NCBI RefSeq assembly: GCF_000380335.1 | Contig: NC_021149.1 | Span: 3,152,501 to 3,216,500 of the forward strand | DNA: 64,000 nucleotides | DNA from: Azotobacter vinelandii CA | Lineage (GTDB): Bacteria; Pseudomonadota; Gammaproteobacteria; Pseudomonadales; Pseudomonadaceae | Reading direction: 5' to 3' | Shown: positions 27,751-35,869 of the stretch, in pieces | Layout: every line of letters starts with the position of its first letter | Position numbering within the stretch: the first letter of the stretch is position 1 | The notes under the pieces: model-generated | The model's database searches: none | Told to the model about the DNA's origin: nothing | Seen by the model: the letters and a program-made list of their open reading frames with translations, nothing else | Made by a program: the position numbers and the translations under genes

Positions 27751-28743
27751 TCAGAGCGCGATGCCGGTTTTTTCGAGGCGCGCCTTGAAGGCCGCCACCC
27801 GTTCGCCGACCAGTTCGTCGGCCTCGGCGCCGGGCACCTGCCCGACCACCGGCAGCAGCGCCGCGGCGGCGCGCTCGCTCCAGGCGCCGATCCAGGTTTG
27901 CAGTTGCGCGCGGTTGTGCTCCGACTCGGCGGCGGCGACCTTGAGCACGGCGTCCACCCACTTGCCGGTTTCCGCGAACCAGTCGCTCATGAACTGGGTG
28001 AGCATGGCCACCGCCGAGCCGCCGCGACCGGCCAGGTGGTCGTCGACCAGCGCCTCGTAGACCAGCGGATAGAGCAGCCCGTCGAGGGCGACGTTCTGTG
28101 CGACGAACAGCTCGAACGGGTCGCGCAGCACCAGGCAATCCTCCACGTAGCGGCGCAGCGGCTGCCAGGCGTCGCCGCTCGTCCAGGCGGCCTTGCCGGC
28201 CTCCAGCGCCTCCGTGCCGCCGAGCAGCAGGCCGAGGCGGGACAGGTACTGGGCGATGCCCAGGTTATCCATCGCTTGGTAGATGCACGGCTGGGTGAAA
28301 GCGGTGCCGTAGCCGTAGCCGCAGATGAAGGTGTTGTTCTGGTTGGCGCCCCAGGCGGCATGGCGCAGCGGCACCAGCAGATCAAGGGCGGTCCGGCGCA
28401 GCTCGTCGGACAGCGCCTCGGCCAGGCCACGGCTCTCGACGAAGGCGAAGCTGGCCTCGGCGCTGTCTTGCTGGCGGGCGCGGGTCAGGGTGTAGGTGCT
28501 GTAGTAGAACTGGCGCGGGTCCTTCAGGGCGTACCAGTCCTGCATGACGATCCGGGTGATGCCGGTGTCGTAGAGTTCCTGCTCCGGGTCCCAGGTCGGG
28601 CGGTAGTGCAGGTTCTCGGCGGCCTGGATATCATAACTGCCTTCCTGGTAGCGCGAGGCCGGCTTGTCGCCGAAACGGCGGACCAGATGGTCGAAGGTGT
28701 TGCGCAACGGCTGGATACTGACCGTGCGAAGGTCGATTTGCAT
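27751..28743 (-). CDS. dmpL: Phenol hydroxylase component P1 (DmpL)
   Basis: A 330-residue beta subunit of the oxygenase, homologous to the alpha subunit but without the di-iron ligands. It starts MQIDLRTVSIQPLRNTFDHL; an upstream extension of the frame has no usable start signal. The WYALKDPRQFYYSTYTLTRA segment is typical of the subunit. The gene lies between dmpK and dmpM. Confidence 0.95.
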   Translation of the reverse strand: MQIDLRTVSIQPLRNTFDHLVRRFGDKPASRYQEGSYDIQAAENLHYRPTWDPEQELYDTGITRIVMQDWYALKDPRQFYYSTYTLTRARQQDSAEASFAFVESRGLAEALSDELRRTALDLLVPLRHAAWGANQNNTFICGYGYGTAFTQPCIYQAMDNLGIAQYLSRLGLLLGGTEALEAGKAAWTSGDAWQPLRRYVEDCLVLRDPFELFVAQNVALDGLLYPLVYEALVDDHLAGRGGSAVAMLTQFMSDWFAETGKWVDAVLKVAAAESEHNRAQLQTWIGAWSERAAAALLPVVGQVPGAEADELVGERVAAFKARLEKTGIAL

Positions 28744-28801
28744 GAACGTCTCCTGCTGGCGCCTTGCCCTGGGCGCGGCGCCTTTCTTGTCGTTGTTTTC
28801 G

Positions 28802-29095
28802 TTATGGCTGTTGCTTGAAGCGGGTTCGCGTGGCATCGGAGAGGCGCCAGTCCCAGTCGCTCACCTCGCCCTGCGCGGCCGGACCGGCGGCTGGCAGCAG
28901 CTCCACCCGGTTGGCCGCGCAGAACTCGGCGAAGGCCTCGCGGCCGAGGATCATCTCGACGCACAGTTCCGGCTCACCGATGGCGAAGTCGAACTCGACG
29001 AAGCCGTTACCTCGCTCTCCGGTCACCCGCACGAAGCGCCGGCGGGTGTCGAGCGCGGCCGGCACCATCTCCTCTGTCGGCTCGGAAGAAGCCAT
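28802..29095 (-). CDS. dmpK: Phenol hydroxylase assembly component P0 (DmpK)
   Basis: A 97-residue protein matching DmpK: the RRFVRVTGERGNGFVEFDFA and ELCVEMILGREAFAEFCAAN segments are characteristic. DmpK is not part of the active enzyme but helps iron loading of the oxygenase. The ATG at 29095 follows the dmpB stop by 11 bases. Confidence 0.93.
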   Translation of the reverse strand: MASSEPTEEMVPAALDTRRRFVRVTGERGNGFVEFDFAIGEPELCVEMILGREAFAEFCAANRVELLPAAGPAAQGEVSDWDWRLSDATRTRFKQQP

Positions 29096-29106
29096 GGCCG
29101 GCCTCC

Positions 29107-30036
29107 TCAGGTCACGACGCTGAGGAAGGTTTCGTGCAGCTTGCGCTGCGGGAAATCGAGGCCCTGGCCGAAATTGTCGAAGGTCCAGGTCAGGGGCTCG
29201 TAGTCGGGATACGGCTGGTAGCCGCCCATGAAGGTTTCGAAGCGGTTGCCGGAGGGGTCCCAGGCGTAGATGGTGCAGCCGCGGGTGACGCCGTGGCGGG
29301 TCGGGCCGATGTCCACGGCGACCTGGTTCATCGACATGATGTCCCCGGCGCGCAGCACCTGCTCCCAAGTGTCGAGCAGGAACGAGCAGTGGTGCAGCTT
29401 GCCCTTCTCCGGGTATTCGGCGAAGGCGATGTCGTGGACCTTGTGCGAGCAGGACAGCCAGATCGCCGCATTGTCCTGGCCATCGGGAGTCAGCACGCGC
29501 TCGACCAGGTAGAAGCCCAGCACCTCGGTGAAGATTTTCTGCACCTCGGCGATGTTCGGCCCGTAGAGCAGCGCATGATCCAGGCGCACCGGCGCTATGC
29601 CGTGTTCGCGCGCGCCGTCCCAGGGTGCCGGGTTGATGAGGCCGACCCCGTTGCCGACGATGGTCTTCTCCGCATACAGCTCGATCAGGTGCCCCGACGG
29701 CAACTCGAAACGCACCCGCTCGCCGGTTTCCAGCAGGTCCCCGGCCGGCAGGCGGGTGGTCTGCAGACCGTAGGCGCGCAGGTCGGCCTCCAGTCGTTCG
29801 AGGGTGGCCTTATCCAGCACCTTGAAGCCGAGGAAGTCGAGCCCCGCGCTGTCCGCCTCGCGGATCACGTAGCTGTGGTGGTCACGCTCGTCCCAGCATT
29901 TGAAGTACACCCGTCCCTGGGCATCGCGCCCGGTCTCCACCAGGCCCAGCACGTCGCGATAGAAACGGATGCTTTCTTCGAGATTCAGCACGCGAACCTG
30001 GGCATGGCCCGGCCGCAACACACCTGTCAACGCCAT
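29107..30036 (-). CDS. dmpB: Catechol 2,3-dioxygenase DmpB
   Basis: A 309-residue extradiol dioxygenase with two glyoxalase-fold domains. It cleaves catechol to 2-hydroxymuconic semialdehyde. Fe(II) ligands fit H in VRLDHALLYG (about residue 153), H in LHHCSFLLD and E in LIELYAE. In Pseudomonas CF600 the order is dmpKLMNOPQB; here dmpB precedes dmpK and is the first gene behind the sigma54 promoter. Confidence 0.96.
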   Translation of the reverse strand: MALTGVLRPGHAQVRVLNLEESIRFYRDVLGLVETGRDAQGRVYFKCWDERDHHSYVIREADSAGLDFLGFKVLDKATLERLEADLRAYGLQTTRLPAGDLLETGERVRFELPSGHLIELYAEKTIVGNGVGLINPAPWDGAREHGIAPVRLDHALLYGPNIAEVQKIFTEVLGFYLVERVLTPDGQDNAAIWLSCSHKVHDIAFAEYPEKGKLHHCSFLLDTWEQVLRAGDIMSMNQVAVDIGPTRHGVTRGCTIYAWDPSGNRFETFMGGYQPYPDYEPLTWTFDNFGQGLDFPQRKLHETFLSVVT

Positions 30037-30134
30037 TTGTTGTCTCCGTTATCTGGCCTTGTGTGGTCGTGACGTCCGCGCGGCGCCCTGGAACGGCTCC
30101 GGCAGACGGGTCTTGCGAACTACGCCAGTGACAT

Positions 30135-30150
30135 TGCAGGGACGGTGCCA
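30135..30150 (-). promoter_or_regulatory. Sigma54 (-24/-12) promoter of dmpB-KLMNOP
   Basis: Minus-strand sequence TGGCACCGTCCCTGCA gives GG-N10-GC and matches the TGGCAC-N5-TTGCA consensus except one base. It is about 100 bases before the dmpB start. The DmpR-type activator encoded at 33431-35131 would act here. Confidence 0.88.
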
Positions 30151-30157
30151 CATCTCA

Positions 30158-30170
30158 TAATCGATTGATT
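30158..30170 (-). promoter_or_regulatory. IHF-binding site upstream of the sigma54 promoter
   Basis: AATCAATCGATTA on the minus strand fits the IHF consensus WATCAA-N4-TTR exactly. It ends 8 bases upstream of the -24 element; IHF bending is standard between XylR/DmpR sites and sigma54 promoters. Confidence 0.7.
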
Positions 30171-30214
30171 CAAAAGGAATTTATTGAAATTTTCAGGCAT
30201 CGGCGGAAAGGCCC

Positions 30215-30261
30215 GGCCTGACGTTTTCGTCGGGTCGCCCGCTGGCCTGACAAAAACGTCA
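30215..30261. promoter_or_regulatory. Candidate activator-binding repeats (DmpR upstream sites)
   Basis: Direct repeats of GGCCTGAC at 30215 and 30244 each begin a dyad TGAC-N6-GTC(G/A) (30219-30232, 30248-30261), 29 bp apart. They lie 69-111 bases upstream of the -24 box, where DmpR sites are expected. They do not match the published XylR site closely, so the assignment is inferred from position and symmetry. Confidence 0.5.
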
Positions 30262-30310
30262 TGGTGCGGCGCACAAATGCGACGACAGGACGCGGCAACA
30301 CGGCGACGCA

Positions 30311-30373
30311 GGCGGATGGCGGATGGCGGATGGCGGATGGCGGATGGCGGATGGCGGATGGCGGATGGCGGAC
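30311..30373. repeat. Tandem 7-bp repeat, nine units
   Basis: Eight perfect copies of GGCGGAT followed by GGCGGAC, 63 bp in all. It lies between the candidate activator sites and an AT-rich patch. The unit is not a multiple of the helical repeat and nothing indicates coding. Confidence 0.97.
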
Positions 30374-30963
30374 AGGGAAAAAATCTAAGTGTTCGTCTTG
30401 TCAAATTTATGAGTGGCGTGACGGTCTTTGCTGGCTAATACAGGGCGCGCTCCTGTAATGAAGGAAAGCACGCAAATTAGAGCGAAACTTGAGATCGCCT
30501 CCTGCTACTTAATTCGCAAGTCGTTTTTGGGAAAACGGAGCTATACCTACTCAAACCGTTCTCCGTTCAACCGCAGTCAGCCGACCCATCCAAAATCGTT
30601 TCAGACTATTGAAAAAATAACCATTTTTTTAAAAAAGTTGATACGCGGCAGGATTTCTAGCTGGTACGGCTTACAATCATTCTCAGCCTCGGAGTAGAAT
30701 AACTCAATCAACGCCAATAATCCGACCTATAGCTCCACCTACCTCATTTGCTCTCACACCAGATATGTTGGCGTTTACCGGCCCACTCTTCGCATCGGCA
30801 AAACGCATCTGGGCCATAAAATGGCTTTAGCTCATTCAGGTATATCCAACAAGCCAATTGAAGACAATCGAAAATTATTGAAAACACCAAAAAGCAAGAA
30901 TACCTTTTTGGCACGCTAGCAACCCATAAGATGACCGAGCACTTAAATCAAAAAGGAAATATC
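30374..30963. other. AT-rich intergenic DNA without a supported gene
   Basis: Base composition drops sharply after the 7-bp repeat. A frame at 30428-30697 (+) has no recognisable product or ribosome-binding site, and I see no RNA gene. The segment looks like the left part of a foreign AT-rich patch that continues through the genes to about 31923. Confidence 0.5.
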
Positions 30964-31272
30964 ATGCTTGTAAATATTTCTTGTCAAAATAAAAACGATG
31001 AAAAGAAGAAAATCGAAAAAAGCAATCTTAGAGGTCTGACATATTTTTGGGAGCAACCTAATGAGCAAGTTTCTGTAATGGCATCTTGCGATCATCAGCA
31101 GATATGCCGGAAGGTTCTTGGAGAAGAAGAGCGACCCGGCACATCTGACTCTTATATTCGTTGGGATAATGTTTCTCCTAGAAAACTGGTTCAAGTACTA
31201 TTTGAAATTGCCAAAACTGAGCAAAGTTCGGATGTGACTAGCCGAGGCTCAGTTGCTAACACTGCCAGTTGA
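30964..31272 (+). CDS. Hypothetical protein, AT-rich
   Basis: A 102-residue product from ATG 30964, which is preceded by AAGGAAA with good spacing; an in-frame start at 30931 is less likely. It is hydrophilic and lysine-rich at the start (KNDEKKKIEK), with no signal peptide or membrane segment. I recognise no family. It ends just before a bidirectional terminator shared with the UDG-like gene. Its base composition differs from the dmp genes, suggesting transfer. Confidence 0.5.
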   Translation: MLVNISCQNKNDEKKKIEKSNLRGLTYFWEQPNEQVSVMASCDHQQICRKVLGEEERPGTSDSYIRWDNVSPRKLVQVLFEIAKTEQSSDVTSRGSVANTAS

Positions 31273-31290
31273 CAGATCAATAAAAAAATA

Positions 31291-31324
31291 AGTCTCCGGA
31301 CCTACCGGAGATTACTTAGTTTTT
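31291..31324. terminator. Bidirectional terminator between hypothetical gene and UDG-like gene
   Basis: Arms TCTCCGG (31293-31299) and CCGGAGA (31305-31311) with a 5-base loop, flanked by an A-run on the left and GTTTTTA on the right. Confidence 0.82.
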
Positions 31325-31356
31325 ATTCATACCTACTTAGACGATGACCCCAAGCA

Positions 31357-31923
31357 CTATACTTGACTCGCCTGCCTCCATTGCTCTGGTATCGCCCTCC
31401 ATAAATCAGGGTAGACGCTGCGAACCTTGGGGCTCGGATGGGCGGACGTAAAGACGTGCAAACCTATCACCTGAATCAATGGAAGTGCCATTTTCGCTTT
31501 ACCACCCACCAATACTACAGTTTGGACTTTAGGTAGTAACGGCAGCAGGTCCATCAACTCATCAATCCCTCGACGCACTTCTTCACGGGTCGTCTTGATG
31601 GTTTTATTCCATCCCGGAATGACATTCCAAAGCACGGTTCGCTTGCGAGGTATTTCCGCTTGCACCATAAAGTTGAACAGTGCCTCTGCGGTTGGATCAT
31701 CATTGTTCCGTGAGATAAATCCCGACCCCTTACGCTTTCCGGTTGAGGAAGTCATTGGACCAGGCTTTTCAAGCAGGAAGAGCATATCCGCACCTATCCC
31801 ACCATCAAGCGGGTCGAAATCCTGAAACTCCCAATCTGGATGCTTCGCCCGTAAACTATCTACATACTGAGCAAGCGGCGCGATATGCTTTTCCCCAAGC
31901 ATTTGCTTACGCTGCACAACCAT
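31357..31923 (-). CDS. Uracil-DNA glycosylase superfamily-like protein, 5' end disturbed by IS630
   Basis: A 188-residue protein. The C-terminal motif AHPSPKV matches the HPSP motif of UDG-fold enzymes, and the hydrophobic strand VVLVGGKAKMAL before it fits the fold. The N-terminal active-site segment is unusual (LLEKPGPMT instead of GEAPG/GQDPY). The DDPTAEALFNFM segment may carry catalytic acids. An IS630 element lies 4 bases before this ATG; rejoining the flanks extends the frame upstream, so the native protein was probably longer. Activity is uncertain. Confidence 0.6.
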   Translation of the reverse strand: MVVQRKQMLGEKHIAPLAQYVDSLRAKHPDWEFQDFDPLDGGIGADMLFLLEKPGPMTSSTGKRKGSGFISRNNDDPTAEALFNFMVQAEIPRKRTVLWNVIPGWNKTIKTTREEVRRGIDELMDLLPLLPKVQTVVLVGGKAKMALPLIQVIGLHVFTSAHPSPKVRSVYPDLWRAIPEQWRQASQV

Positions 31924-31927
31924 ACTA

Positions 31928-33106
31928 GTGTTATGACACAGCTAAATCTGCGTCATGCATAATGTCGGCATGGAACATTACAGAATCATCCTCAGTCCTC
32001 AAGAAAGAGCGCGGTTGCAAGAGCTGACAAGCAAAGGCAGGACCGCGGCAAGCCAAGTCATCAACGCCCTGATCCTGCTGGCCTGCGACCGCTCGCAAGA
32101 CCAGGGGCCGCGCAAGACCAGTGCACAGATCGCCCAGATGCTGGGCGTGAGCCAACGCAAGATCGACAACCTCAAGCGGCGTTGCGTGCAGGAAGGTCTG
32201 GAGTCGGTGCTGGTGAGAAAGAAACCCCGGCGCGAATACGCCCGCAAGATCGACGGCGAACTCGAGGCACGCCTGATCGCCCTGAGCTGCGGACCTGCTC
32301 CCGAAGGTCATGCGCGCTGGACGCTCAAACTGCTGGCCGAGCGTGCGGTGGAGTTGGAATATGTAGACTCGCTGTCGTCGGAGACGGTGCGACGTGCCCT
32401 AAAAAAAACGAACTCAAGCCGTGGCGCAAGGTTGGCTGGGTGATCCCGCCGAAGGCCAGCGGGGAATTCGTGGCGGCCATGGAGCAGGTGCTGGATGTCT
32501 ACAGTCGACCCTATGACGAAGGCCATCCGGTGGTCTGCATGGACGAAACGCCGCGGCAACTGATCCGCCAGGTGCGCGAGCCCCTCGAGGCGGTACCGGG
32601 GCATCCCGGGCGCGATACGAGTACGAGCGCGCTGGCACCTGCAACGTCTTCGTAGCCTGTGAGCCGCTGGCCGGGCGGCGCATCGCCAAGGTCACCGAGT
32701 ACAAGAAAAGGCAGGACTGGGCGCTGTTCCTGCAGGACATCGCCCAAGCCTGGTCCGGGGCCGAGCGCATCACGCTGGTGATGGACAACCTCAACACCCA
32801 CAGTGCCGCCTCGTTGTACGAGACCTTTATGCCCGAGCAGGCCAAGGCCCTGAGAGATCGCTTCGAGTTCGTCTACACCCCCAAGCATGGCAGTTGGCTG
32901 AACATGGCCGAAATCGAGATCAACGTACTCGCCGGCCAGTGCCTGGACAGGCGCATCGACTCCCTCGAGCGGATGCGCAAGGAGGTCGCCGCATGGCAGC
33001 AATGCCGCAACCAGCTCGATGCCAAGATCAACTGGCAGTTCACCACCCAGGATGCGAGGGTCAAGCTACGCAGCCTATATCCGCAGATTGAAGTGTGTTG
33101 AGATAC
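31928..33106 (+). mobile_element. IS630-family insertion sequence, 1,179 bp
   Basis: Imperfect terminal inverted repeats (left GTGTTATGACACAGC..., right complement GTATCTCAACACACT..., both continuing to AATCTGCG) flank a transposase. The element interrupts a CTAG site with a TA duplication (31926-31927 and 33107-33108), exactly the IS630 habit. Confidence 0.93.
31955..33101 (+). pseudogene. IS630 transposase, frameshifted
   Basis: Three frames are needed. Frame 1 (31955-32443) holds the helix-turn-helix ([22 protein letters not shown]). A run of eight A at about 32401-32408 joins it to frame 2, with the first catalytic Asp (VVCMDETP). Near 32600 a second shift leads to frame 3 with MDNLNTH and PKHGSWLNMAEIEI, the remaining DDE residues, ending at 33101. 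The A-run shift could be programmed as in some IS630 elements, but the second has no slippery site, so this copy is probably inactive. Confidence 0.88.
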
Positions 33107-33391
33107 TAGGCACTCGCAATATCCGTGGCACATCCATGATTTTGTTTGTCATAATAGGCATCAGAATCAGAAGAAAAAACCGCTCGATTGTAATGGAGAA
33201 AACAAACCTCCCGAAAGGAATTTTTCCAACTCCGGTTTTCGTACTATTTTCTCCGCTTTGCCAGCATTGGTGATGGAGACACGGGGCAGTCATTCCAACC
33301 TGACACTATTCGTTCGTAGACAATCCAAGAAAGAAAGCAGAGAAAAAGACAGCAAAATCTGTCGCGAAGGATAACAGATAGGATCGTCGGT

Positions 33392-33414
33392 CCGGCGGGA
33401 CGAGCGCCCGCCGG
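33392..33414. terminator. Hairpin downstream of dmpR
   Basis: Perfect 8-bp arms CCGGCGGG and CCCGCCGG around a 7-base loop, 16 bases after the dmpR stop. There is no T-run, so termination is plausible but not certain. Confidence 0.55.
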
Positions 33415-33430
33415 CCGTCGTTCGCTTTCG

Positions 33431-35131
33431 TCAGGTCCGCTCCGGGCTCGGCCGGTTTTCGCCGCTGGCCTGCTTCAGGCGATAGGCCAGTTGCCGGCGG
33501 GTGATGCCGAGCAGGCGCGCGGCGTGAGTCAGGTTGCCCTTGGCGCGGCGCACCGCCAGCTCGAGCAGGCGGGCTTCGTGCGCCTGCAGGTCGAAGCCGT
33601 CGTCGAGCAGGCTGTCGTAGAGCAGTTCGCGACGGGCCTCGTCGGCATTGCCCACCAGGCCCTGGCGGTCGACGGCGGCACCGCAGGGCGGCGCCGGCAG
33701 GCAGCCGGCGAACAGGTGCTCGACCTCGATCCGCGTCCCCGAGGGCACCAGCAGCACGGCCCGTTCGATCAGGTTTTCCAGCTCGCGCACGTTGCCCGGC
33801 CATCGGTGGGCCATCAATGCCTGCATGGCGCGGTCGGTCAGGCCCGGCAGCTTCTTGTGGTAGATGGGCGCGTACTTCTCCAGCAGCGCCGCGACCAGCA
33901 GCGGGATGTCCGACTTGCGCTCGCGCAGCGGCGGAATGGTCACCGGATAGGTGGCCAGCCGGTAGTACAGGTCGGCGCGAAAACGCCCCTCGGCCATCGC
34001 CCGTTGCAGGTCGACGTTGGTCGCCGCCACCAGACGCACATCGACCTTGCGCGCCTTGTCGTCGCCCAGCCGCTCGACTTCGCCGGTCTGCAGCACGCGC
34101 AGCAGCTTCACTTGGGCGGAGGACGAGAGATCGCCCAGCTCGTCGAGGAACAGGGTGCCGCCATCGGCGCGCTCGAAGCGGCCGGGACGCGACTGCTGCG
34201 CGCCGGTGAAGGCGCCTTTCTGCACGCCGAAGAGTTCCGACTCGATCAGGTCGTTGGGGATGGCTGCGCAATTGACCGCCACGAACGGTTGCTCGGCGCG
34301 CTCGCTGTTCTCGTGCAGCCAGCGGGCGAAGACCTCCTTGCCGACGCCGGTTTCGCCCAGCAGCAGCACCGTGATCGGCGTCCTGGCCGCCTTGCCGAGC
34401 AGATCGAAGGCCGTGCGAAACCCCGGCGAGGCGCCGACCAGCCGGCCGGGGGCGTGCTGTTCGCGCTGGCCGCCGCGCAGTTGCCACAGCTCTCGCTGCA
34501 GTTCCCGGAGCGAGGGCTCCAGGTCCTGCGGGCGGCAATATTCCAGATAGGCGTCGTCGCCCCAGGCCTCGACCGGCTTGCCGACCAGGACGCAATGGGG
34601 ATCGCCCCGGCAGGTGCACTGGGTTTCGCGGAAGACGATGAAGCGCCGGAAGAAACGGGTGACGTAACCGGAGGCGTAGCCGGCCAGGGTCCAGCAGGCG
34701 GTGTCTTCGCCTATGCCGAATTGCTGGAGATGGGATTCGGCCTCCCAGGAGTTCTCGCACTTCGCCTCGCCGAAGAAACAGCCCTGCTCCCAGTCGATGT
34801 GCGCATCCATGAGCACCGTCTTGACCAGCCCTTCGAAGGCGTGCAGTTCGGGGCCGATCTGGAACACGTCGTAGTTGTCGCCCTCGCCCAGCAGCTTGGA
34901 AGCCAGGTCGGCATCCTGCTGGCCGGCGGCGAAGCCCATGCGGAACAGCAAGCCCTGGGCCCGCTTGGCGCCGAGCGAGTCGAACAGCTCGCGGCGCAGG
35001 GCGCCGACGGCCTTGGCGTGGAACAGGAGCATGCGGCTCTCGTCCAGCCAGATCTGCCCGGCGTCGATGTCGAAACGCAGCCTCGAACGCAGGTTGAAAC
35101 GCTCGATCAGCCGTTGTACTGCCATATTCAT
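33431..35131 (-). CDS. dmpR: Phenol-responsive sigma54 activator (DmpR/MopR/PhhR family)
   Basis: A 566-residue NtrC-family activator. The N-terminal XylR_N/V4R sensor (about 20-205) binds phenols; H97 and the zinc set C146, E169, C172, C180 fall at MopR-like positions. The AAA+ domain has Walker A GETGVGKE (259-266), the sigma54 loop GAFTGA and Walker B FLDELGD. A Fis-type helix-turn-helix ends the protein (NLTHAARLLGITRRQLAYRL). It should drive the sigma54 promoter at 30135-30150. The ATG at 35125 has better ribosome-binding spacing than 35131. Confidence 0.94.
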   Translation of the reverse strand: MNMAVQRLIERFNLRSRLRFDIDAGQIWLDESRMLLFHAKAVGALRRELFDSLGAKRAQGLLFRMGFAAGQQDADLASKLLGEGDNYDVFQIGPELHAFEGLVKTVLMDAHIDWEQGCFFGEAKCENSWEAESHLQQFGIGEDTACWTLAGYASGYVTRFFRRFIVFRETQCTCRGDPHCVLVGKPVEAWGDDAYLEYCRPQDLEPSLRELQRELWQLRGGQREQHAPGRLVGASPGFRTAFDLLGKAARTPITVLLLGETGVGKEVFARWLHENSERAEQPFVAVNCAAIPNDLIESELFGVQKGAFTGAQQSRPGRFERADGGTLFLDELGDLSSSAQVKLLRVLQTGEVERLGDDKARKVDVRLVAATNVDLQRAMAEGRFRADLYYRLATYPVTIPPLRERKSDIPLLVAALLEKYAPIYHKKLPGLTDRAMQALMAHRWPGNVRELENLIERAVLLVPSGTRIEVEHLFAGCLPAPPCGAAVDRQGLVGNADEARRELLYDSLLDDGFDLQAHEARLLELAVRRAKGNLTHAARLLGITRRQLAYRLKQASGENRPSPERT

Positions 35132-35304
35132 CTCTCCCGACCGGCTCGCGAGCCATCGGGCAAGGCATGCGGGTGGCGACCCCCTGCCCGGCTCTTGGCC
35201 GGTTTTATCGTCATGGCCCCGGCAAAGGCGCCGGGACAGGCGGCCGTCAACTTACGTCATTCGCCCGTCTGCGCGCCATTCGCCGAACGACCGGCCGGCG
35301 CGGC

Positions 35305-35775
35305 TCAGCCGCCCTCGCCCGCCGCGGCCTCCAGCGCGTCGCGGATGGCTTGTACTGCCGCCAGCGCGCAGCGGATGTCGTCCTGCTCGGAGGCGCCGGA
35401 AACGCCGATCGCCCCCACCGCCACCCCCTCGTACAACATGGGCTCCCCGCCGCCGAACAGGGCCATGCGCGGCTGGAACGGCAGACCCTGGCGCACGGCG
35501 TCGGACATCTCCTTCAGGCGGATTTCCCAGCTCCCGGTGGAAACGGCGAAACCCACGGCCGTCAGGGCCTTGTTCACGGCGATGTCGCGGCACTGCAGGG
35601 GCGCGCCGTCCATGTGCGCCAGATGGATCAGCCCGCCCGCCGCGTCGACGATGGCGACGCTGACGCGCACGGAAAGCCCGCCGGCCTCGTCCAGCGCCGC
35701 CCGCATGGCGCGCATGGCCAGGGGCAAGGTGATGGTATTCAGCCGCCGCAAGGACAAGTCGCAGGCTTCGTTCAT
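35305..35775 (-). CDS. GlcG/HbpS-like haem-binding-family protein
   Basis: A 156-residue DUF336 (GlcG/HbpS) protein. The segments VRVSVAIVDAAGGLIHLAHMDGAP, GLPFQPRMALFGGGEP and AVGAIGVSGASEQDDI are family hallmarks. Members accompany many aromatic and glycolate catabolic clusters; some bind haem or degrade it, but the role here is unknown. I chose ATG 35775, preceded by AAGGA. It lies between the sphA-like gene and dmpR, all on the minus strand. Confidence 0.85.
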   Translation of the reverse strand: MNEACDLSLRRLNTITLPLAMRAMRAALDEAGGLSVRVSVAIVDAAGGLIHLAHMDGAPLQCRDIAVNKALTAVGFAVSTGSWEIRLKEMSDAVRQGLPFQPRMALFGGGEPMLYEGVAVGAIGVSGASEQDDIRCALAAVQAIRDALEAAAGEGG

Positions 35776-35869
35776 CGTTCGCGAATCCTTTTGAAAGTGG
35801 CCGGATTGACTCATGTCCGAACATTCGGCATTGAACGGCGAACCTCTCTCCGCTCGGCCATAAGAAAAC

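Noticed and set aside
30311-30373. CRISPR array
   Set aside because: The units are 7 bp with no spacers; this is a simple tandem repeat.
30428-30697. Plus-strand open frame of 89 codons in AT-rich DNA
   Set aside because: No Shine-Dalgarno, no recognised product, and no conserved neighbour; kept only as intergenic.
31955-33101. Fully programmed frameshift IS630 transposase
   Set aside because: Only the A8 site looks slippery; the second shift near 32600 lacks a signal, so a pseudogene is more likely.
33075-33293. Minus-strand open frame of 72 codons after the IS630 right end
   Set aside because: It reads through the IS end. Its part outside the IS (ending MDVPRILRVPS) is better explained as the displaced 5' end of the UDG-like gene.
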